NCBI GenBank assembly: GCA_015061315.1
Contig: SUWV01000010.1
Span: forward strand, 22,615 to 86,614
DNA length: 64,000 bases
Source of the DNA: Lentimicrobiaceae bacterium
GTDB taxonomy: Bacteria; Bacteroidota; Bacteroidia; Bacteroidales; F082
Reading direction: 5' to 3'
Position numbers and translations under genes: made by a program
The notes under the pieces: generated by a model
Told to the model about the DNA's origin: nothing
The model's database searches: none
The model's input: only the letters and a program-made list of their open reading frames with translations
Shown here: in pieces, positions 58,096 through 64,000 of the stretch
How positions within the stretch are numbered: position 1 is the first letter of the stretch
Layout of the letters: the number at the start of each line of letters is the position of its first letter

Positions 58096-59061
58096 ATGAA
58101 GTCGTTTGATAAAATAAAAACTTATTTTGAAGATGTCGTAGAACGTGTTAAATCAGTTTTACGTCTTGTCGTGATACCAGGTTTCGGCGGCGTTCCTCTT
58201 TATGATGTCCTTGTCTATTTTGTCAGAGGTTTCACTCAGGTCAATCTCATTGACCGCGCAGCTGCTGTGGCTTTCAATGTCTTCCTCGCTTTGTTCCCGA
58301 TGATATTGTTTCTGTTTACGCTCATTCCTTACTTCCCTTTACAAGGAGTGACGGCTAACATACTCGAGGCTCTTCAAGATATACTTCCACCTGGAACCTA
58401 CGACAGTGTGTCTTCTACGATAAACGAAATCATGTCGATAGAACACGGCGGTCTTATGTCGATAGGTCTTTTGTTAGCTTTCTATTTCAGCACAAGCGCA
58501 GTGAGTTCTTTTTTCCGCGGTTTTAATATGGGTGACAACGAGTTCGGTCAGGTCTCATTTATGAAACAACAGATTTATTCTATCTTAGTGATGCTTATGT
58601 TTGTGGCTTTGCTGTTGTTATCAATAGTCTTGATGACCTTAGGACAGAAACTGCTGCCGATATTTTTTGTCAAGATACATTTCTATAACGGCTTCGTTAC
58701 CTTCCTTATTAATTTATTACGGTGGATTATAATTATCTTCGCCTTGATTGTGGCGGTCTCGCTTCTATATCACTTCGGCAATCCTCGTAGTAAAAGGTTT
58801 AAGCTCTTTACTCCAGGCTCGCTTCTGTTTACGGGATTGTTTATCGTTGGAACAATATTATTCAATTTTTATATCTCTAACATTTCTACCTACAACCTTC
58901 TTTATGGTTCTATCGGAGGCTTGATTATCTTTGTGATATGGATTTATTTTAACTGTATTCTTATATTGATAGGGTATGAATTGAATAAAAGTATCACCAA
59001 AGCGACAGTATTCAAATTTGATATGATAAAGATGATTGAGGATAAAAAGGATAATGAATGA
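58096..59061 (+). CDS. YihY/BrkB family membrane protein
   Basis: A 321-residue integral membrane protein. Six or so helices are visible (about 45-75, 110-135, 150-180, 195-225, 240-260, 275-300). It has the family phrases DRAAAVAFNVFLALFPMILF and GSIGGLIIFVIWIYFNCILI. The old RNase BN name for this family is not supported. Function is unknown. It is divergent from the RseC-family gene and convergent with rpmH. Confidence 0.9.
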   Translation: MKSFDKIKTYFEDVVERVKSVLRLVVIPGFGGVPLYDVLVYFVRGFTQVNLIDRAAAVAFNVFLALFPMILFLFTLIPYFPLQGVTANILEALQDILPPGTYDSVSSTINEIMSIEHGGLMSIGLLLAFYFSTSAVSSFFRGFNMGDNEFGQVSFMKQQIYSILVMLMFVALLLLSIVLMTLGQKLLPIFFVKIHFYNGFVTFLINLLRWIIIIFALIVAVSLLYHFGNPRSKRFKLFTPGSLLFTGLFIVGTILFNFYISNISTYNLLYGSIGGLIIFVIWIYFNCILILIGYELNKSITKATVFKFDMIKMIEDKKDNE

Positions 59062-59095
59062 AGTCTGTGGTCCGTGTCAGTAGACTGTTGACCTA

Positions 59096-59130
59096 AAATA
59101 AAAAAATCCGACCACTTAGTGACCGGATTT
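59096..59130 (-). terminator. Terminator of rpmH
   Basis: A 12-bp stem with two G:T pairs (59104-59115 with 59119-59130), a TTA loop and a minus-strand T-run. It lies between rpmH and the converging YihY gene. Confidence 0.85.
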
Positions 59131-59173
59131 CCTTTAACCTTAAATAATAATTATTAGGTACGGCGTAACAGAA

Positions 59174-59320
59174 TTAATATTCGTCAGAAACTGTAAGTTT
59201 CTTTCTGCCTTTAGCACGACGTGCTTTTAAAACTTTACGACCATTGGCTGTTGACATTCTTGATCTGAAGCCGTGTTTGTTTCTACGTTTTCTGTTTGAT
59301 GGTTGAAATGTGCGTTTCAT
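59174..59320 (-). CDS. rpmH: 50S ribosomal protein bL34
   Basis: A 48-residue protein beginning [20 protein letters not shown] and then [20 protein letters not shown]. All family positions match. It stands alone here, with no rnpA or dnaA nearby. The -7 box is at 59367-59374. Confidence 0.97.
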   Translation of the reverse strand: MKRTFQPSNRKRRNKHGFRSRMSTANGRKVLKARRAKGRKKLTVSDEY

Positions 59321-59366
59321 TGTCTTATGTATTTTTTCTTCTTAATTTTCCCTCTAAATTGAGTTG

Positions 59367-59374
59367 CAAAAGTA
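59367..59374 (-). promoter_or_regulatory. -7 box for rpmH
   Basis: TACTTTTG on the minus strand, followed by GC, 46 bases before the rpmH ATG. Confidence 0.5.
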
Positions 59375-59506
59375 GTAAATTTTTCTTAAAGAAAAAATAT
59401 TTTCTTAAAAAAAATAATAATATTTATTTTGTTGCTAAACAATGAGTTAAGAAAATGCTTCCGTGAATATCACTCATAATAGACTTTTCCTTCGCTAAAA
59501 TAACGT

Positions 59507-59542
59507 AATTATTCATTGTGAATTAAGCATTATAAATTAAGC
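59507..59542. repeat. Period-7 array
   Basis: Five 7-bp units ATTATTC/ATTGTGA/ATTAAGC/ATTATAA/ATTAAGC lie right before palindrome copy 3. The rest of the 59321-59506 gap is AT-rich with nothing else visible. Confidence 0.5.
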
Positions 59543-59578
59543 AGAGACGCATCAATCATTCATATTTGACACGTCTCC
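59543..59578. repeat. AGAGACG palindromic element (copy 3, short)
   Basis: A 36-bp version: AGAGACGCATCAA at the left pairs with TTTGACACGTCTC at the right. The interior is shorter than in copies 1, 2, 4 and 5. Confidence 0.7.
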
Positions 59579-59615
59579 ACTTGTGGTCTTGTAGTCTTGT
59601 AGACTTGTTGTCTTA
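59579..59615. repeat. Period-8 array abutting palindrome copy 3
   Basis: Units ACTTGTGG, TCTTGTAG, TCTTGTAG, ACTTGTTG start at the element edge and run into the stop codon of the first dipeptidase gene. Confidence 0.75.
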
Positions 59616-61067
59616 TTTCACCGGTACATTCTTCAAGGTCTCAACCAAGAAGTCCCAGAACAATGGCACTGTGTCGATCTTAAGAGCTTCGTCTGGTGAG
59701 TGAGGAAATACCAAAGTAGGTCCGAATGAAACCATATCCCAGTTAGGATATTTTGAACCTAAGATGCCGCATTCCAAACCAGCGTGAATAACCATTGTCT
59801 TTGGTGTCTTGCCGTATTTGTCGGCGTACACTTTCTTCATTGTGTTGTAGATGATAGAGTTGATGTTTGGTTTCCAGCCTGGATATGAACCTGTCGACTC
59901 TGCTCTTGCGCCGCAGCTTTCCAAAACCTTACGCATTTCTGCTGCCAACTCGTCTTTGCTTGCATCGACTAAGCTACGTTGTAATGATGCTGTCATGATC
60001 TGACCGTCGACTAATTTTACGATAGCTAAGTTCGATGATGTCTCTACTGTGCCTTCAAAGTCTTTTGACATGGCGATGACGCCGTTAGGATATTTAGCGA
60101 CAGCTTCGATGAGTTTTGCGATAGTTTCTTTATCGATGACTTTTGCTGGCATTTCTGCTGGAACGACAGTGATGCTCATTTCTGGTTCAACAGCTGCGAA
60201 TTGTTCCTTAACGACAGCTTCAAACTCAGGAACGTATGCTAACAATTCTTCTGCCTTTGCTTCAGGAACTGTGATTGTCACGAATGATTCACGTGGTATT
60301 GCGTTGCGTAAGCTTCCGCCTTGGATGTCAGCGACTCTTGCGTTGAATTTTTCTGTAGCTTTCAATAACAATGCGTTCATCACCTTGTTAGCGTTGGCGC
60401 GACCTAAGATGATGTCCATGCCTGAGTGACCGCCTTTTAATCCTTTTACTATAAGTTGGAATGCCTTTGAACCTGCAGGTACGTCTTCAAACTTAGGTGT
60501 GAAGTAACCGCAAGTGTCGATGCCGCCGGCGCAACCAACGTAGAGTTCGCCTTCTGTCTCAGAGTCCATGTTGATGAGGATGTCGCCTTTCAAGACGCCT
60601 GGTTCTAAAGCGTTAGCGCCTGTCATGCCTGTTTCTTCGTCAATTGTGAAGAGACCTTCGATAGGTCCGTGAACTAAATCTGTTGCTTCGAGAACTGCCA
60701 TCGCTGCTGCTGCACCAACGCCGTTGTCAGCGCCGAGTGTTGTGCCGTTAGCTTTTACCCAACCGTCTTCGATGCGTGTCTCAATAGGGTCTTTCTCGAA
60801 ATCGTGTACTTTGTCAGAGTTCTTCTGTGGAACCATATCGACGTGTGCTTGTAACACAACGCCCATTCTGTCTTCGTAACCTGGAGTAGCAGGCTTACGG
60901 ATGATGACGTTACCGACTTTATCAACGATGGTCTCAAGACCTAAGTTCTCGCCAAATTGTTTTAAGAAAGCAACAACTTTCTCTTCTTTCTTTGAAGGAC
61001 GTGGAATCTGTGTCAATTCATAGAAGTTCTTCCACAATCCATTAGGTTCTAAATTTTTGATGCTCAT
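59613..61067 (-). CDS. pepD: Aminoacyl-histidine dipeptidase (PepD, copy A)
   Basis: A 484-residue M20 family dizinc peptidase acting on Xaa-His dipeptides such as carnosine. Metal and catalytic residues are visible in LQAHVDMVPQK, GTTLGADNGVGAA and TIDEETGMTG, plus HAGLECGILGSK and FPHSPDE at the C-terminal end. No signal peptide, so cytoplasmic. It lies beside a second, similar gene (61207-62670), which suggests a tandem duplication. Confidence 0.95.
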   Translation of the reverse strand: MSIKNLEPNGLWKNFYELTQIPRPSKKEEKVVAFLKQFGENLGLETIVDKVGNVIIRKPATPGYEDRMGVVLQAHVDMVPQKNSDKVHDFEKDPIETRIEDGWVKANGTTLGADNGVGAAAAMAVLEATDLVHGPIEGLFTIDEETGMTGANALEPGVLKGDILINMDSETEGELYVGCAGGIDTCGYFTPKFEDVPAGSKAFQLIVKGLKGGHSGMDIILGRANANKVMNALLLKATEKFNARVADIQGGSLRNAIPRESFVTITVPEAKAEELLAYVPEFEAVVKEQFAAVEPEMSITVVPAEMPAKVIDKETIAKLIEAVAKYPNGVIAMSKDFEGTVETSSNLAIVKLVDGQIMTASLQRSLVDASKDELAAEMRKVLESCGARAESTGSYPGWKPNINSIIYNTMKKVYADKYGKTPKTMVIHAGLECGILGSKYPNWDMVSFGPTLVFPHSPDEALKIDTVPLFWDFLVETLKNVPVK

Positions 61068-61073
61068 TTTTTT

Positions 61074-61203
61074 AAAGTTTATAGTTTAAAGTTTAGTGTT
61101 TAGAGTAGTTTACAGTTTAGAGTTAAGAGTGGAAAGTTTATACACTTTAAACATAGAAACTTTCAACTTTTAACTACTCTAAACTATAAACTATGAACTC
61201 TAC
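61074..61203. repeat. Period-7 arrays in an inverted pair between the pepD copies
   Basis: AGTTTAA/AGTTTAG units (61074-61142) face CTAAACT/ATAAACT units (61146-61203). Shared arm sequence includes GTTTAGAGTAGTT and GAAAGTTT. The pair can fold on itself and fills the gap. Confidence 0.75.
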
Positions 61204-61206
61204 ACT

Positions 61207-62670
61207 TTATTGTTTCGGTGCATTAACCAAAATATCTTTCAACAAATCCCAGAATTTCTGTACTGTAGGGATTTCGATTCTCTCGTCTGGTGAGTGGACG
61301 CCGCGTAGGGTAGGACCGAATGAAATCATATCCATGCCTGCGATTTTGTCGCCTACCAAGCCGCATTCCAAACCTGCGTGGATAGCCTTTACTTTTGGCT
61401 CTACGCCAAAACGATCTTTATAGCATTTCTCAGCTACCTTGCGAATCTCTGAGTCTGGATTTGGTGTCCAGCCTGGATAACCGTCGGTGTGTAAGACTTC
61501 TGCGTTAGCGAGGTTAAATACAGCTTCAACCATATTGGCGACGTCTTCTTTCGATGACTCGATGGAACTTCTTTGTGATGTTTGGATGAAGAAGAAACCT
61601 TCTTTTTTCTTCACTGAAGCAAGGTTGGTAGATGTCTCAACGAAGTTAGGAATTGTCTGCGACATAGCAATGACGCCGTGAGGACAAGCATAGAGTGCGT
61701 TGAGCAAGTCGAACTGTGTCATTTCGTCAATGACTAACTCTGGCTGTATTTCAGCGACGTTTGCCTTGACGGAGAGGTTAGGCTCTGTGACCTGATATTC
61801 TCTTTGGAAGTTGGCTTCCATCACTTTCACGAACTCTTCAAATTCTTCCTGGAACTCTTCTGGTACGAAAGCTACAGCCATTGCCTCGCGTGCTATGGCG
61901 TTGCGGAGGTTGCCGCCTTGAATGTCATAGATTCTGAGGTCGAACTCGTTAGCACCTTGCCATAATATTCTTGTGAGGAGTTTGTTGGCGTTAGCTAAGT
62001 TCTTGTTGATGTCGTCGCCGGAGTGACCGCCTTTGAGGCCGCTTACCATGATGGTATAGGCGACGCTCCTTCTTGGAGCTGGTTCCATTCTGTAATAAAC
62101 CTTGATGATGGTGTCCATGCCGCCGGCGCAGCCGATGAAGATCTCGCCTTCGTCTTCTGAGTCAAGGTTGAGCAAGATACGACCGCTGAAGTCTTTAGGG
62201 TCTAATTTCTCTGCTCCGGTGAGTCCTGTCTCTTCGTCAACGGTGAAGATACATTCTATAGGACCGTGTTGTACTGTAGGGTCAGCGATGACTGCCAATG
62301 CTGCTGCTACACCGATACCGTCGTCGGCACCGAGTGTCGTTCCGTTAGCGTGGAGCCAGTCACCTTTTATAATAGCCTCGATAGGGTCGTTCTCGAAGTC
62401 GTGTACCTTATCGCTGTTTTTCTCGCATACCATGTCGGTATGTGCTTGTAAGATGATAGTCTTGCGGTCTTCGAAGCCTGGTGTTGCAGGAGCCTTCATG
62501 ATGACGTTGCCGCATTCTTCAACGATATATTCTACCTTATGTTCTTTAGCCCAGTTGATGAGATATTCAACCATTTTGCCTTCTTTCTTTGAAGGACGTG
62601 GTACTGCCAAAATGCCATGAAATTCTTTCCATACGCATTCAGGAGTGAGATTTAAAACACATTCGTTCAT
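61207..62670 (-). CDS. pepD: Aminoacyl-histidine dipeptidase (PepD, copy B)
   Basis: A 487-residue paralogue of the gene before it. The same motifs are seen: LQAHTDMVCEK, GTTLGADDGIGVA, TVDEETGLTG, GLECGLVGDK and GVHSPDE. The two share many phrases (RPSKKE, GGHSG, YDIQGGNLRNAI versus DIQGGSLRNAI) but differ throughout, so the duplication is not recent. Confidence 0.95.
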   Translation of the reverse strand: MNECVLNLTPECVWKEFHGILAVPRPSKKEGKMVEYLINWAKEHKVEYIVEECGNVIMKAPATPGFEDRKTIILQAHTDMVCEKNSDKVHDFENDPIEAIIKGDWLHANGTTLGADDGIGVAAALAVIADPTVQHGPIECIFTVDEETGLTGAEKLDPKDFSGRILLNLDSEDEGEIFIGCAGGMDTIIKVYYRMEPAPRRSVAYTIMVSGLKGGHSGDDINKNLANANKLLTRILWQGANEFDLRIYDIQGGNLRNAIAREAMAVAFVPEEFQEEFEEFVKVMEANFQREYQVTEPNLSVKANVAEIQPELVIDEMTQFDLLNALYACPHGVIAMSQTIPNFVETSTNLASVKKKEGFFFIQTSQRSSIESSKEDVANMVEAVFNLANAEVLHTDGYPGWTPNPDSEIRKVAEKCYKDRFGVEPKVKAIHAGLECGLVGDKIAGMDMISFGPTLRGVHSPDERIEIPTVQKFWDLLKDILVNAPKQ

Positions 62671-62688
62671 GTTAGTTATTTTTTATGT

Positions 62689-63336
62689 TTATAATTTTAA
62701 TAATTCAATAGTCTTCTTAGGGTCTTCCGATTTAAACACAGCGTTGCCTGCAACTAAGGCGTTGGCACCTGCTGCGAACAACTTAGAGGCGTTCTCGGTA
62801 TTGACGCCGCCATCTACTTCTATCATAGTGTTATATCCGTTCTTGTCGATCATCTCGCGCAGCTTCTCAATCTTGGAATATGTCCTCTCGATGAATTTCT
62901 GTCCGCCGAAGCCTGGGTTCACCGACATCAGCAATACTAGATCTAAATCGCCCAAGATGTCTTCTAATACCGACACCGGAGTGTGAGGGTTGAGAACTAC
63001 GCCAGCTTTCACGTCCATTGATTTTAACTTTTGTACAGAACGATGGAGATGCGTAGATGCTTCATAATGAAATGTTATTATTTCTGCGCCAGCTTCTTTA
63101 AACTTCTCGAAATATCTGTCAGGCTCCACTATCATCAGATGGACGTCTAAAGGCTTAGTCGCCATCTTGTTTATCGCCTGCACTACGGGAATGCCGTAAG
63201 ATATGTTGGGAACGAATACGCCGTCCATGATGTCTAAATGATACCAATCGGCTTGACTTTCATTGAGCATTTTGATGTCGTCGGCTAAATGAAGGAAGTC
63301 GGCTGACAATAGGGAAGGAGATATTATCTTTTGCAT
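62689..63336 (-). CDS. rpe: Ribulose-phosphate 3-epimerase
   Basis: A 215-residue TIM-barrel enzyme of the pentose phosphate pathway interconverting ribulose 5-phosphate and xylulose 5-phosphate. I take the ATG at 63334-63336 (MQKIISPSLLSADF). An in-frame TTG nine codons earlier overlaps the -7 box. Conserved HLDIMDGVFVPN, LDVHLMIVEP, MSVNPGFGGQKF and EVDGGVN hold the metal and phosphate sites. Confidence 0.97.
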   Translation of the reverse strand: MQKIISPSLLSADFLHLADDIKMLNESQADWYHLDIMDGVFVPNISYGIPVVQAINKMATKPLDVHLMIVEPDRYFEKFKEAGAEIITFHYEASTHLHRSVQKLKSMDVKAGVVLNPHTPVSVLEDILGDLDLVLLMSVNPGFGGQKFIERTYSKIEKLREMIDKNGYNTMIEVDGGVNTENASKLFAAGANALVAGNAVFKSEDPKKTIELLKL

Positions 63337-63360
63337 GACATGAAATTTTTTACGTTTTTG

Positions 63361-63368
63361 CAAAGATA
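63361..63368 (-). promoter_or_regulatory. -7 box for rpe
   Basis: TATCTTTG on the minus strand, 24 bases before the chosen ATG. It rules out the upstream TTG as start. Confidence 0.6.
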
Positions 63369-63373
63369 AGAAA

Positions 63374-63405
63374 AAGTCTAAAGTCTAAAGTCTAAAGTCT
63401 AAAGA
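63374..63405. repeat. Period-7 array upstream of rpe
   Basis: Four near-identical AGTCTAA units, the cleanest 7-bp array in the window. Confidence 0.85.
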
Positions 63406-63412
63406 TTTTTTT

Positions 63413-63432
63413 AAGTCGCCAAGTCACCGAGT
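63413..63432. repeat. Period-8 array abutting palindrome copy 4
   Basis: AAGTCGCC-AAGTCACC-GAGT ends exactly at the AGAGACG of copy 4. The same 20 bases recur at 63521. Confidence 0.8.
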
Positions 63433-63513
63433 AGAGACGTGACACTAATATGGTTGATATATCTTTATATGAAAATGACGAAATCATATTTTAACCATAT
63501 TATGGTGCGTCTC
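63433..63513. repeat. AGAGACG palindromic element (copy 4)
   Basis: An 81-bp element: AGAGACGTGACACTAATATGG... at the left pairs with ...AACCATATTATGGTGCGTCTC at the right, about 22 bp of arm. It has a longer AT-rich loop than the other copies. Confidence 0.8.
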
Positions 63514-63520
63514 ATTTTTT

Positions 63521-63548
63521 AAGTCGCCAAGTCACCGAGTCACCGAGT
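63521..63548. repeat. Period-8 array abutting palindrome copy 5
   Basis: AAGTCGCC-AAGTCACC-GAGTCACC-GAGT. It has one unit more than the array before copy 4. Confidence 0.8.
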
Positions 63549-63602
63549 AGAGACGCGTCGATGATACCAATGTTAATAAACAATATATCATTGACATGTC
63601 TC
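63549..63602. repeat. AGAGACG palindromic element (copy 5)
   Basis: A 54-bp element. AGAGACGCGTCGATGATAC pairs with ATATCATTGACATGTCTC with G:T pairs. It is in direct tandem with copy 4 and its array. Confidence 0.75.
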
Positions 63603-63654
63603 ATAGAGAGTTATTGAGTTTGTATAAGTCAATAAGTTTATAATTATAAAAAAA

Positions 63655-63712
63655 ACTGAGAATTTGAAGATTTTCAAGTTCTCAGGTTTTCAATTTTTCA
63701 GATTTAAAAAAA
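63655..63712. repeat. Period-8 array with hairpin
   Basis: CTGAGAAT/TTGAAGAT units face TTTCAAGT/TCTCAGGT units, giving a 12-bp stem with one G:T pair around 63656-63685. It belongs to the CTGAGAAT family seen at 4648, 6303, 33836 and 52384. Confidence 0.7.
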
Positions 63713-63747
63713 ATTCTCCTTTCGTTCTTTGCCTTATGACTTTTTAT

Positions 63748-63755
63748 TATCTTTG
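63748..63755 (+). promoter_or_regulatory. -7 box for the DUF5606 gene
   Basis: TATCTTTG followed by GC. A TTTG lies 16 bases upstream (63728-63731). It is 40 bases before the ATG. Confidence 0.6.
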
Positions 63756-63795
63756 CGCAAAATTAAAAACTAAAACATTAATATTAAGTATAGAA

Positions 63796-64000
63796 ATGGA
63801 TTTAAGTAAAGTAGTAGCTATTTCAGGTAAACCGGGATTGTTCTTGGTTTCAGGTCAAGGCACAGGAAAATTAGTTGTTGAGTCATTGCTCGATGGAAAA
63901 CGCACTCCTGCTTTCGCTAACGATAGAATAAGTTCTTTGGAAGAAATCAGTATTTATACAACAGGCGATGACAAGCCTCTCAAAGAAGTCTTCATGAACA
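63796..64000 (+). CDS. DUF5606 domain protein (3' part missing)
   Basis: 68 codons are present before the window edge, beginning MDLSKVVAISGKPGLFLVSG and continuing KLVVESLLDGKRTPAFANDR and ISIYTTGDDKPLKEVF. This matches the start of the Bacteroidota DUF5606 family, small proteins (about 140 residues, from memory) with no known function. No signal peptide. Confidence 0.85.
   Translation, partial: MDLSKVVAISGKPGLFLVSGQGTGKLVVESLLDGKRTPAFANDRISSLEEISIYTTGDDKPLKEVFMN

Noticed and set aside
58096..59061. Ribonuclease BN function
   Set aside because: That name was transferred to YihY proteins by an old misassignment. The sequence is a plain membrane protein without nuclease motifs.
63374..63548. 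Repeats taken as a possible CRISPR array
   Set aside because: Units are 7 or 8 bp with no spacers, and there are no cas genes in the window.

Overview
The window looks like chromosomal DNA of a Bacteroidales-type member of the Bacteroidota. The evidence is the promoter style (a -7 box of the form TAnnTTTG and no strong Shine-Dalgarno sequences), type IX secretion genes (gldJ, porU, porV, a porE-like gene), a SecD-SecF fusion, a TamL-type Omp85 lipoprotein, DUF4290 and DUF5606 proteins, a seven-gene Rnf region, and enolase placed directly after rplQ. I cannot name a species. There is no rRNA, tRNA, CRISPR array, prophage or transposase in the window.

Layout. 1-13395 (minus strand): a truncated PorE-like OmpA/TPR/PD40 protein, secDF, an ABC-2 exporter pair, dnaJ-grpE, murA with DUF4290, and a PcrA-type helicase. 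13396-31896 (plus): an unbroken str/S10/spc/alpha ribosomal cluster (rpsL to rplQ, with fusA, secY, map, infA, rpmJ and rpoA), then eno. 33307-43080 (minus): a RecD-like helicase, TamL, folC, tonB-exbD-exbB, anmK and murF. 43147-51758: a type IX secretion locus, with gldJ divergent from porU-porV and a gingipain-like C25 protease convergent with porV. 51918-52282 holds a broken acyltransferase-like gene. 52419-57956 (minus): rnfA, E, G, D, C, B and a RseC-family gene. The rest: a YihY/BrkB membrane protein, rpmH, two tandem aminoacyl-histidine dipeptidases, rpe, and the start of a DUF5606 gene.

The least ordinary signal is repetitive DNA. About 30 short, degenerate tandem arrays with a fixed period of 7 or 8 bp lie in gaps, at 3' ends and inside genes on both sides of the ribosomal cluster, but not within it. 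The unit sequence drifts while the unit length holds. Several are translated in frame as 7- or 8-residue peptide repeats (NatA-like ATPase, TonB, MurF, RecD-like helicase). Several come as inverted pairs that could form long hairpins at gene ends. Next to five of the 8-bp arrays sits a 36-81 bp inverted-repeat element with AGAGACG/CGTCTC-like ends. One copy lies in frame inside the RecD-like helicase gene and is clearly homologous to an intergenic copy near 51850. Together the arrays and palindromes look like a family of small composite repeats that tolerates or exploits insertion into genes. I do not recognise it as a named family. Its mechanism is inference.

How the genes fit together. The window joins translation and protein export (SecY, SecDF) to envelope construction (MurA, MurF, AnmK, TamL, TonB-ExbBD) and to type IX secretion (PorU, PorV, GldJ, PorE-like) with a likely cargo protease. 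The Rnf complex would couple ferredoxin/NAD redox chemistry to an ion gradient, as expected for an anaerobe.
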